Part shown: positions 1-18,500 of the stretch, piece after piece
How positions within the stretch are numbered: position 1 is the stretch's first letter
Layout: every line of letters starts with the position of its first letter
NCBI GenBank assembly: GCA_002633005.1
Contig: NMRA01000459.1
Coordinates: 109,047-171,046, forward strand
Direction: 5' to 3'
Source: Phoronis australis
Taxonomy: Eukaryota > Phoronida > Phoronidae
Length of the DNA stretch: 62,000 nucleotides
Translations under genes and position numbers: made by a program
The notes under the pieces: generated by a model
What the model was told of the DNA's origin: nothing
What the model saw: the letters and a program-made list of their open reading frames with translations, nothing else
Databases searched by the model: none

Positions 1-24
1 AGTAGTAGCAGTAGCTGTAGTAGC

Positions 25-64
<40 letters not shown>

Positions 65-696
65 TCATCATTATTATTATTATTATTAGTAGTAGTAGTA
101 GCACTAGTGGTAGTGGTAAAAAGTATTAGTATTAGTAGTAGAAGTAGTAGTAATAGTAATAGTAGTAGTAGCAGTAGTAGTAGTAGCAGTAGCTGTAGTA
201 GCAGTAGTAGTAGTGGTAGTAGTAGTAGAAATATCATCATTATTATTTGTAGTAGTAGTAGTAGTAGTAGCACTAGTGGTAGTGGTAAAAAGTATTAGTA
301 TTAGTAGTAGAAGTAGTAGTAATAGTAATAGTAGTAGTAGCAGTAGTAGTAGTAGCAGTAGCTGTAGTAGCAGTAGTAGTAGTGGTAGTAGTAGTAGAAA
401 TATCATCATTATTATTTGTAGTAGTAGTAGTAGTAGTAGCACTAGTGGTAGTGGTAAAAAGTATTAGTATTAGTATTAGTATTAGGAGTAGTAGTATTAG
501 TAACACTAACAGTAGTAGTAGTAGAAAGAGTAATAGTAGTAGTAGCAGTAGCAGTAGCAGCAGTAGTAGTATAGTAGTAATGGTAATAGTAGTAGTAGTT
601 GTAAAAGTAGATGTTTTATTATTATTATTATTATTACTATTGATAGTAGTAGTAGTAGTAGTAGTAGAAGTAGTAGTAAGAGTGGTAGTGGTAGTG

Positions 697-735
<39 letters not shown>

Positions 736-1080
736 ATAGTAAAAGTAGATGTTTTATTATTATTATTATTATCATTAATAGTAGTAGTAGTATTAGTAGT
801 AGTAGTATCACTAGCAGCAGCAGTAGTAGTAGTAGTAGTAGTGGTAGTAGAAGTAGTAGTATTAGTAGTAGTATTAGTAGCAGTAGTAGTATTGGTAACA
901 GTACTAGTTCTAGTAGTAGTAGTAGTAGTAGTAGTTGTAGTAGCACAATTATTAAGAAGTATTATTATTATTGTTAGTAGCATAAATAGTAGTAGTACTA
1001 GTGGTAGTGGTAAAAGTATTAGAATTAGTATTAGGAGTAGTAGTATTAGTAGCAATAGTAGTAGTAGTAGTAGAAAGAGC

Positions 1081-1119
<39 letters not shown>

Positions 1120-1255
1120 TTTAGTAGAATTAGTAGTATAAGTAGTTCTAGTATTAGTAGTATTAGTATTGGTTCTATTAGTGGTGGTGGTGGTAGTGGT
1201 GGAATCAGCAAGAGTAGCATTACTAGTTGGTCTGAAATCTTTCCTTATTCAAATT
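1..1255. repeat. Long interrupted AGT/TAG trinucleotide microsatellite
   Basis: About 1.25 kb is built almost entirely from AGT/TAG triplets, with interspersed ATT, GGT, CAGTAGC and AAAAGT variants. A block of roughly 170 bp recurs nearly unchanged around 100-290 and 270-460, so the tract contains higher-order duplication as well as slippage. The tract reaches the left window edge, so its true length is unknown. Open frames across it (poly-Ser, Val, Leu or Thr) are products of the triplet periodicity and are not taken as genes. Confidence 0.95.
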
Positions 1256-1627
1256 AGAATTGATTTCTGGGCTTGAGAAGAATTGCAGACCAAACACATA
1301 AAATGTTAATGAGCTTGGTCTGAAGAAACATCGAACTTTCCAGTTCTTTCCAAACCCATAATTTACACCTATTGTTGACCGAAAGTTTTAATGTTCCTTT
1401 AATCCCTTTACACCGTGGTTATCAATGCTTGAATTCGGTTGACAACAATTTTGGTACGATATCATACGCATTTCTTCTTCAATTTATGTACTTTTAAACA
1501 AGAAATAAACGCGAAAAAAAATTAAAATCTGTGTGACGTCATCAGTGGTTCCGGTCTCCTCCATTGTGTTGTTCTACACCAGCCGCGAGCCGTTGAACGT
1601 CACGAAAACTGAGTTCGACAAAGTATT
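1256..1627. other. Unannotated sequence between microsatellite and THAP relic
   Basis: Ordinary AT-rich sequence. I looked on the minus strand for missing 3' exons of the SLC3A-type gene (the conserved LPGTP and YYG-E region) and did not recognise any. No element boundary was found upstream of the THAP reading frame. Confidence 0.5.
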
Positions 1628-1915
1628 ATGAAAAGTTGCATGCGCGGAGGATGCAGTAATAGCAATCACACACAGACAATATTCCAGTTTTGCGTTTCCA
1701 AAAACCCTAAGTTCGCCCAAAAGTGGCACAGATCCGTGTCAGACGCACTAATCTGGCACAGCACTGTAGAGCAAGCGATCAGTTCAGGGGCCTCGTACGG
1801 TGCACAGCTCATTTTGAAGAATCGTGCTTCAATCCCTGCCAGAAACGAAAATTTGATGGCGGCATCTCCTACGTATAAGTGCACATGTATTATGGACAAA
1901 AAAGCATTGTGTTGC
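1628..1915 (+). pseudogene. THAP-type zinc-finger domain, frameshifted
   Basis: The ATG at 1628 opens with MKSCMRGGCSNSN, which has the paired cysteines of a THAP domain (C-x4-C), followed by an F-x-F and a KW segment. Around 1737 the open frame loses the family pattern, and the neighbouring frame picks it up with VRR and then CTAHFEESCF, the C-x2-H and following phenylalanine typical of THAP. The spacing between the cysteine pairs is about 48 residues, inside the family range. The switch coincides with a GTGT, so a 2-base duplication is the simplest explanation. THAP domains bind DNA and occur in host factors and P-element-like transposases. Nothing transposase-like was seen downstream, so this is called a relic or a single-domain fragment. 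A sequencing error at the shift is possible. Confidence 0.65.
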
Positions 1916-2931
1916 ACCATTGCTGGGAACGTAGTTGTCAGACACATATTGAATGTGAGCCATAGCATCACATTGTGACTGTGATAATGAATGTGATTGC
2001 AGTAAGTGTCCATCAGCCTATTCTTGTTCAGGATTTCGCGTGAATGCATGTTATCCACACGTCGTCGGTGCACAACGGTAGATTGATCGAACTGCCACGC
2101 AAATTATTTGAGGTCACGACCGCATCCCGCACGGAGTCTGGAGTAGAACAGTGAACCAAATAGTCGACGAATCACAACGGTACAAAGCTTTCATAATTTT
2201 GGAATAGACAAGACAGAAGCAAGAGTCATTTTTGAAAAAAAAAATCCAGTTAGCATCATTATGATTAGATATAATCGTTCCTGACAAACGCTCTCGGCAT
2301 TCGAAGTAATGAAATCAGTGTGCGCTACATGTATTTGCGACTGGGCTTTGACTGTCAGGGTAAAAATTTCGATTAGATTTACTGTAAGTTCGAGATTCAT
2401 ATTACTCGACACTAAAGTGGTTAGGAAATTAAATCGTGATTCAATAAAAGCCTTTAATTACCAATCTGAAATGAGGAGTGTGAACAGAATCTGTCGGCTC
2501 TGACTCGGCTTTACTCGCCGAAGACGCCGGGTCAAGTTCGTACGTCCTCAAACACGCAGAGCCTGCCCATGTGACAAGGTCTAACTCATCACCTGTGTCT
2601 CCTATGGCCTGAGTGTCATCTTCACCCCCATCCCCATGACAGTCTGTCACAATGCTTGTCAAGCTCGCTCTCTATATCTTCGTAACTTACAAATCACTAG
2701 AAGCCGCCATTGTATGAATTGATCCACGTCTTCCACCGATGACATCACACAGTGGGAAATCAAAACATCGTTACTTTTTTCTTAAATTACAAAATTCCTT
2801 AATCATTTCCATTATAAGAGCTTATTCAGTAAGATTTCTTGTTACAAAGTTATCATACCTCAAAAAGTGCACAAAAATCATTGTGGAACGCTTTAATCTT
2901 ATCCAGTATACGTTAACATTATTTCACATAC
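1916..2931. other. No recognised gene; expected site of missing SLC3A 3' exons
   Basis: The stretch downstream of SLC3A exon 8 should hold the exon that follows WPNWM if the gene were compact. Short open frames at 2191-2412 and 2441-2662 on the minus strand do not resemble that region. Either the next intron is long and exits the window, or the 3' part is lost. Confidence 0.5.
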
Positions 2932-10036
<7,105 letters not shown>

Positions 10037-13000
10037 TTTGGTCTGTTCTGGAATTGAACAGGCGCAACAACAGATATTAATCTAGACCGACATGAATTAA
10101 CCGGAGGTGATCTCGATAAGTGACACACACGACATGATGCACAGTGCGGTAGCACAATAAACATTGTGCATGTTTGAGGAACCTGTGATTTTATCTGATA
10201 TTCAGTTTGTCTCTATAAAGCCCTTCTTTCGGCAAACATGTATCTCACTATTCCCGTCGATGCGGAGTAGAAGACATCTCGAGTGCAAAATGGTGCAGTA
10301 CCATTCAGGTAGTGTCAATGCGGACAATCCTTCTGTTATACAATTTGGACAAATATTTCCACATTTGCTTGTTGGCATAAATTTTATACATCAGCGTATC
10401 AAAACACTTTTAAGTGATATGTTCTCTTTTCATCTTAATACCAAGATTAATGCTAACACGATGTCGCTATAAGATATGCACATCTCGACTACCAGTTCTT
10501 ACCTCTGTTCTGTAAAATGTCTGCCTGAGTAAGGGGCGTCACCACTAGTCATCTTAACCTAGGTACATTATGGGCTTATCTAAAAGTGACTGCCTCGCTA
10601 GCATACTGATAAGGTGTCCACACTTGTAACGTGCTTAATTTATGTCACACTGTAACAAGCACGCAATTGATCGACTTGCTTGCATTCCGTGAATTTTTGT
10701 GAATCGTGAGCCTGCATGGGCAACATCGTACATTGTAATTATCTGCAAATCTGCATGAGTTGGCTGTTGGTAAATTGATCGAGTGACTACATTCACAACA
10801 GAATCCCGTTGTGTACACGATCAAGAGTAGGTTAGTTATTGAGGCCTATGCGGTCATTCCGTCTTACTGGCCAGTTAGGCCACAAAAATGCAATCCAACA
10901 ATATCTATTTTTCAATCATTTATTGAAAATTAAACAATTTAAAACAAAAATGGCAAAAAGTGAAAACATGAAACACGATTACAATATTGGTACACATTTA
11001 CCCCTGTTCGTCAATGCATAAATGAAACCCTAACTATTCCCACTTTTTATGAAATTAACAAACTTTTTTTCTTCGTTGGGGCTATATATTTTCACTATAG
11101 ATAATAATCCCTAACAAAATTCAAAAAGGCTTTAACGCACCAGCGTTTACCTTGGAATTTATATTTATTATTTTGCAATTGTTCAGTTTAGTCGGCGGCT
11201 GCAAAGTGCGCAGTGTATTCTTTACTCAGTCGATCACCAATAGGTGTCTCTACTCGTTTAAAAGTATTTACAAGACAATCATACTGTAGTATTTCGCCAC
11301 GTGGAATAAATGCCCTTAATAAATTAAAAGATAAGTACACTTTAAACCTTTTTTAATAAACGATGCCGTCTCCCTACTTCCGACTCGTCGTTACCCAGAT
11401 CATGGTTAAGTGTATTTTCATTTCGAATTAAAAAGTCGAGGGTCTTAAAAATCAATTTCAACATAGTTTACCAATGTTTTGAAGTTTTCGTTTTAAAAAT
11501 TACCACAGTCGTGCGATGAACAGAAGACTATTTTTCAGCAGCAAACGCGATCCAGTCTCTCAATAACTTTTTACACTCACAACGTGGTGTGAGCGAGTCT
11601 GAAGTATTTTAATACCGTTGAAAAGTACCCAGGGCATAAAACTGGCCTGATTTGAGATATCTCAAACATGCAATATGAACTCAACCTTTAAATTTACAAT
11701 TTTCATATTACATGAATCTCTCCCTATTCTTTAAGTAACTTTACCAGTTTCAGTTCACAATTTGTCGGGTCAAATATTAATCGAGACTAGACACTGGTAG
11801 TTTTATTCAAATCAAAATACGCAACCTGTCATATCTAATCAGCTCGCTAAATGTCACAAGTGTAAAATCAGGGCGCTCAATTATCCAAGAGGAAAGGTGC
11901 CTTGCTAATTTTTTTAGGTCAACATCATTTCAATGACCATGTGACCGGCTATAGGGGGAGCCATGTCCAAACTTTTTATATCGTAATAACACCCATGTTG
12001 GCTGACATTCCCTCCAACCTAATAGGTTGCTTTATGATCTTGGAATGTTGATAATTTGTTGTTTTTTTTGCTAAGGCAGAACTCTTTTCTTATAGTACAT
12101 TTATGAAAAGGACCTTTAAAACTCTAGTGTGAACCTAGAAATGTTGCATATTGGAATACGACCGTTTTGCTCATACTTGTGCTTGTGGATAGGCCATTTG
12201 TGTAAGGGCTCTGTATGTTCTCATTTTGCGTGCGGATTTCTTGCATACTTTGCAAATAGTCACTAGGTACTATAAATCTCGACTTCTACTGTGTTTCCTT
12301 TTTTCTTTGAATTGAGCGCACTGAGCAGTTTTGAAGGCCAATCGTTCAATTTACTTTTCAGTTTTTACGTTTCATCTGTTCTCTGGCTTCGCACCATTTG
12401 GATCTCATTATTAAGGTTCCATCTCAGGCGGCAAATCTTGTTAGCGTAAGATTTGCCTAATGAATGTGCAGTCTACAGACGAAATGGTCGAACTACGACA
12501 ACTATTAGTTGTAATANCAGGACTCAATGTATCTTGAAGCTCTCAAAAGAGAAGAGTAAAATTAATGCAGTTGAGAAACCACTTAAAATTGTGAGAAGAC
12601 AATGAAGTTGCATTCGAAAAGACATAAAAAATATATTCTAGAGTACATGTCTACGTTTCGTTACATGGCACAGTAATGCAATTCACGAATCTACAAAAAC
12701 AAGACCATATCCTCAACAAATTCACAAATCTGTATCACCAGTGCTCAACACGGTCGAAAATCTCCGCTGGAAAATCGGAGTGACGGCGTATGTGCACTCG
12801 CGTGTGTATACCAGGACTTGGCTTCGTAAAGGATCGTGTACAAAAAAAACGTCGAAACTCCGTGTTTGAATGTGGCATTCGTATTTTTACGTTTCTTAAA
12901 CGTTTTTCCGAGCGCTTTACTCGTAAATTTCACGTCGTTTGGCTACGAGCGTAGCCAGTGGTCGCCGGGGACATCGTAGTTGTTACGTCTTCTGCAGTGC

Positions 13001-13400
13001 ATTTTAAGCGGACGCTTTGTTGAATTGAAACTTACCAGGTTAAAAGTCAATCACTGTCTTTCATAGTACGCTACAAGAAATTTATACTTAAAAAGAACCA
13101 TTCTTTTCTCGCAGTTTAAGAGTCAAATCCCCGGCCAGGTTCACAGCCGAAGTAACAGGTGCTGTGCACGTGACTGGCTGACCTACTTTTCTCCATATAC
13201 GGCACGCAGTGCCACACACTGAGGATAAACTCGAATCGCCCAATAATCATGGAATTCCACAATAAGTTGAAGTATTTCGAGGCATTTATTTTCATTCTAA
13301 GTTATTCAATGAATGCGTAACCAACATTACACACCACATTTTTTCTCTTAAAGTTTGCTCTGCATTCTCGCGCATCAATTATAAGTCGTTCGGCCGTGCG
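10037..13400. other. Upstream flank of the SLC3A-type gene, no gene recognised
   Basis: AT-rich sequence with only short open frames, none with recognisable motifs. Promoter elements of the minus-strand gene should lie just above 10036, but no clear TATA box or CpG-island-like block stands out. One N occurs near 12518. Confidence 0.5.
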
Positions 13401-15352
13401 GATTTTTTTGATATTTTTTCATTCATTCGTTAGAGTTGCAACGGAGCTATGCGAACAAATTAAGGAAGTTTGCGCCAAGTTTTATCTGGTTTGCATGTTC
13501 AACGACATTGATGGCATTTGTACGGCAGGTCAGTGCTAGAATTTTGTCGGGCTATCATTTTGTTTTTTCGAAGTGTACGTTCTCCGTCGGCTATTTCAAA
13601 TTGGCTGCTCCGTCGAATATATCGAGTGCCGCTTCAACTTCCGCGTCGGCAACTAGCATTAGGGGTACGGCAAATCCTTTGAACTTCGGGTGTCGGTTCT
13701 TCAATTTCAAAGATTAAGTGTCCATGTACAGGTAGTTAGCGCTGGATGCAATATTTCTCGACACTAGTCGTGCGGGGGATTCCGTATGAAGCCACCTTGA
13801 CGTCACAGAATAGGAAGGTATTCCCAAACTGCCAAAGATGGCTGCCAGTATTTGCCGATCGTCATTGTGACATTTATTGTAAAAATAGACGGCAAAAGTT
13901 TATAATGTCGAGTTATTTCTTAATATTGAGCTAATTTAAACAATAAATTGTAGGTTTCAATGAAATTTATTAATAATAAATGTTAAAATTCTTCGTTTAG
14001 CCTTCATTTTCGCCCATGTTGTTTTGAAACAGGCCGTCTTTTTTCCGTCTTGGCCGTGCCGTTCAAAGCCGTCATTTTTTTAAAAGGGCCGTCCCAAGGA
14101 CGGCCAGGACGGCCGCTAGATGAGTCCCTGTCCTAGCGTAGGTCCCAGTGTTACTGAATGCACGCCAGGTTTGTGCCTGGAATACGCCCTACGTCGTAGG
14201 GACGGGAGCTTATTTCGATGTTTCGAAACATACCAGTTACATGTTCTATACTTGAAGAAGGAAGTGGAATGGCTGCATGTTCTTCTGCAGCTTGTAATGC
14301 AGCTGAAGTCCTGTTGTGGTTGTCAATGTATGCTTCCACTTCGTGAAACCAGTCAATGAATGATCCTAATGTTAGATTGGGCAGAAACCATTCACAGTAA
14401 CTAGTAATGTGTGATGTAGTGGCCACATTGATAACTATGACAAGACTTCTGTTGGAACGTCTTGTGTCATTAGGTAATTTTAACTGACCAGAATGAGAGT
14501 GGTGGCCACTGGGGGTGGTCCATCATGAACAGAAATAGATCAGTTATGGTTATGGTATTGTTCTCCACATTAAGCAAATCTTATGCTAACAGGATTTGCA
14601 CGCAAGTGGACAAGAAAACATGCACCGTTTATCCCTGAGTATCCAACAAATTCCTTGACACATCCAAGGCTTGATGGCGCCGCTACGGATTGAAGTGAGC
14701 TAGTCACTTTCATGGGCTTGGATGAACATGTTGTATGAGATAATTGTGTTGTAAACCAACACATCTGTTTAGTACGAGTTCCAAAGTTGAAAAATGACAA
14801 TAAGTAAAGTCAAGTGACCAACATGACAGTTTTTAAAATCGAAGAGTAAATAGTAGCCATCTTTGAATTTTTAAAATCTACGCAATATCAGAGAAATTAG
14901 CAAATAGGTTTTCTTTAGCATTGCGGCTAATCCATGAGCATTAATTCGTGAATCGATTATGATGGATTAGTTGCAGTCTGGCTTAGGTTCGCTTAGGCAC
15001 TGGGGTAACAAAACCCAAATGTTAGTGTAGATTTTGTCTCATGAAATAGTCCCGAGTTGGGAACAGTCTTTCCTGTTCAACAGTGATGAACAGGTTTGAG
15101 AGTCGGGCACTGAGGAGAACAATTTATAGCTATTTATTTATTTCAGAAGACTCATATATTAGTCAAACAAATTATGAAGCTATTGATGAAGGTGTCACTT
15201 GGTGCACCAAGGTATCACATGCTGCACCAAGGTATCATATGGTGCACCAAAGGTATCACATGCGAACTGGAACAAGGGCAATTTTCACACTTTACAGTGT
15301 AAAGAGCCGGGTTGGCTTTATATGGCACAACGATATTTTCTTCTTATTTCAG
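13401..15352. other. Intergenic or 5' region of CDK5RAP3
   Basis: Holds a GCCGTC-rich imperfect repeat at about 14027-14115, short overlapping open frames at 14120-14426 and 14570-14800 without recognised domains, and a minisatellite at 15190-15263. A non-coding first exon of CDK5RAP3 is expected here because an acceptor sits directly before its start codon, but the donor could not be placed. Confidence 0.45.
15190..15263. repeat. Short minisatellite, GGTGCACCAAGGTATCAC unit
   Basis: Three imperfect copies of a unit of about 23 bp containing the palindrome GGTGCACC followed by AAGGTATCA. It lies about 90 bases upstream of the CDK5RAP3 start codon, probably in the intron before it. Confidence 0.8.
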
Positions 15353-15545
15353 ATGTCAACTCAATCGGAATTGGAGTTGCTCCCCATTGATATACACTAC
15401 AACAAACTGTCTGATTGGCTGATCAGTCGGCGACACTGCCAACAACAATGGCAAGCAGCTGCACTCACAATTCGAGAGAAGATTAATGAAGCCATACAGG
15501 ACATGCCTCCCGTTGAGTACATCACACAACTTCTCCAGGGAACAT
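15353..15545 (+). CDS. CDK5RAP3: CDK5RAP3 coding exon 1
   Basis: 193 nt. The acceptor TTATTTCAG ends at 15352 and ATG begins at 15353. Encodes DIHYNKLSDWLISRRHC and LTIREKINEAIQDMP; donor ACAT|GTAGGC. The frame is open upstream to 15083, but that part resembles no family member and contains the minisatellite. Confidence 0.93.
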
Positions 15546-18500
15546 GTAGGCAAATAGTAATAGTTATTACTGTTTATTGGCAAAACCCATTATGTAGATT
15601 GGTGTTCTCTTTAACTGTATTGCGACCACAATTTTCTACGCATTGCTACTACAAAGCTACTGGATTGCTGTCCGAATGGGAGGACAACAAAGAGAATGTG
15701 TTTAAATTGTTTAGCCAATCCTTGTTCTACCACCTGTTAATGCATTATTGACGTCCCACTTGAGTGGTAAAAGCATTATCTTTTCAACACAGATAGGATA
15801 TTATGGTTCTTGATAGGTGGTCTTTACCTACAGTTGTGTTACTTGCTTGAAAGTTTTGATGGTTTCAAGGGTTATATAGCATTATTTTGTTCCAGAGAAC
15901 TAGATGGGAACGTCATTTTTAATATCAGATTCTGTTAATAGGCCAAACCGGTTTGGTATCCTTTTAAGGAGAACTTAGTGTTAATTCTAAGATATCAATG
16001 TGGGTTGATTTGCTGCATATATTTTAACGATAACATTTTTGACCCCTGTGTAGGTCAGATTTGGCCAATTTCAAAGTAAGTTGTTTTAATAATGGAGTGT
16101 TTATTTAGCCAGACATAACATTCTATTACCTGACACAATAACCACAGAAAAGAAAGTGCTAAACATGCCTTATTTAATGACACTATTTTTTGTAACCATC
16201 ACCTAATTAAGTGATGGCACTGGACGGCCAAAGGTAATTATATTCATATTGCCCAAACAGTGCACAATATACCACTGACTTGTGGCATGATAACACTATT
16301 TGTTTGTTGCTTGTTTCCAGATATCAACTACTTCCATTGCCTACGCATTGTTGAGTTGTTGAAAGAAACCGAGAAAGGAACAAAGAACATATTTGGTAGT
16401 TATTCATCTAAGCGAATGAAGGTTTGTAGTTCTCAGTAGGCATTTCTTCATCCAGTCCTATATTCAGTAGTAACTCATGTCTTCAGGAAGGTGCTCAAAT
16501 GATAGCATTTTTTGCTGTTTAGCCGTATTACTTAATGTGGTCAATTTTTTGTCACTAGCCTTCATCAAAGGGTAATTTCTCACCACGCCACTGTCATAAT
16601 TATCTGAATTTGTTTTTCAGGACTGGCAAGAAATTGTGAAACTTTATGAAACCAATGGAGTGGGTCTTGGTAAGAGAGTCTTCCATATGTAGTAACTATG
16701 GTCATCCCTTTGGTCAGTCACAATTGTTAGCATACTGCCGATAAAGGTTCCCTGGTTCTCACAGAACTTTAAAGCACTTGAATTTGACCATCAGCCTCGG
16801 AAAGTACTTCTGAATATTGTTTCTGTTGTATTAGTTAGACTTTTTATTGATAAGTTTTCATCAAGAGTGCACAGAGCCAGCTGAAGGTACAGATCACTTT
16901 TGTTTACCTGAGAAATCCTGCCCAAACATTACTGAAAATTTGGCACCAAGACAGAAGAAATGAATCTGTAAATTTTGATGAGAGCGATCACATACAAATA
17001 CGTTTTTGAATTTGGGTTGGAGAGTAGTTGAAAAGTAATGGGAAACGATGGGATCCTCAAAACTGGCAGCTACCTTCACTTCTTGGAGGTGTTGTTGTGT
17101 GAACGTATTGTTTTGCCCATATTATGTAACACCAACTTGTCTCTTTAATGAAACAGAACATGTCATTATCTGTTGCTAAAAAGCGTCATTTTGAATTCCG
17201 TTGAGGGTTCGTCACGTTAATGAAACAGAACATGGCATTTTCTCACATGACCTGAAATGTGTTACAACACGACTGGTTGATAACAGCTAGTACGTATTTT
17301 TTTTGATATGACATGGACAAATCACAAAGTAGTCCAAAGTGGAAATCCAAACGCGTCGCATTTTATCGTCTACAAAACACCAAATGTGTTCCAACCAAAC
17401 AATGCCGGAATTCCGAGAAGGTGGCAAGGTTATGATTGACAAATCGGATGTCGCAACTGTACATACTCCTTGTCGGAAGGACATACAAACAACTTCTTAA
17501 ATGGACCCATCTCCAGCGGCGCAAGCTTTTTTTTACAAAAGTTGGGTCTTGTGGTTGAAAGTTTTATACACGTCAAGTTTTTCTACAAAAGATCATTTTT
17601 ACGGTTCATGTGAGAAAAAGGCCTCAGGATTTTAACGAAATTTCCTAGAGGTTTTGCTCATGTCATAAACCTAAGACTCGTGTACAATTCTCTACATCTG
17701 TTGCCAAAGACCATCATTTTGAATTCCACTGAGGGTTCGTCTCTTTAATGCGGCACAACATGGCATTATCTGTTGGCAAAGAGCATAATTTTGAATTCCC
17801 CCAATTGTTCAGCCATGACTAGGAATTCTGGGTCATTTTGCTCAACTATTTTGGGATGCTCTTAGTACTATGGTTTTGTATGTCACCATAATGATGAATC
17901 AGCAAAGCATGAACAACTTGGTGTCCCGAGGTATTGAATTCTAAAAAGCGTAGTTTATTCAGTGTATTTCATTGGACTGTAAATGCTATTATTTGACAGT
18001 GTTTCTATATGCTTGCTAATGTAACGTAACATGTGAAAATGTCAGTGTCTGAAGTTTTATTTCAGCCGAAGCTGCTCAGATGTTGACGCGCTATGTCAAC
18101 TATGAAATTCCTTCAGTGAAGAAACAGATAAGTCGGTGTAAACAGCAACAAAAGGTTTGTGCTGTGAAGGGACACTACAACAGCGACCTCCGATTGTGTT
18201 TGGCCACCAGGGAAAAATCGGAAGTCGCCACAAAGTCGCCACTGTGACTATCTATCAAAGTCAGACAATAATTCCTCTAAATTTGGTTCAAAGTTCGTAT
18301 TGACTTCCAAACTTTAAATTTGCCAACAGTTTTCCTAGATTCATTACACCTTTGATTCACAACTGTTCCGTTAATTTCATGAAATCCGTGCATTTGCCAC
18401 AACACCAGTCAGCTCTCATCAAATGCAATTAAATTACAACATGAAGTAAGCAGACGGCAAAAAGGGGGGAAGATCAGTGCGATATGCGACAGCAGCGTAT

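Noticed and set aside
53-1257. Long open frames rich in Ser, Val, Leu or Thr on both strands
   Set aside because: They are direct consequences of the AGT triplet repeat and have no non-repetitive coding sequence.
13580-13700. Minus-strand peptide with FKGFAVPLMLVADAEVEAAL
   Set aside because: It looks protein-like, but it is under 40 residues, closed by stops, and I could not connect it to other exons or to a known family.
14120-14800. Overlapping open frames as exons of a gene upstream of CDK5RAP3
   Set aside because: No family motif, no consistent splice signals, and both strands are equally open.
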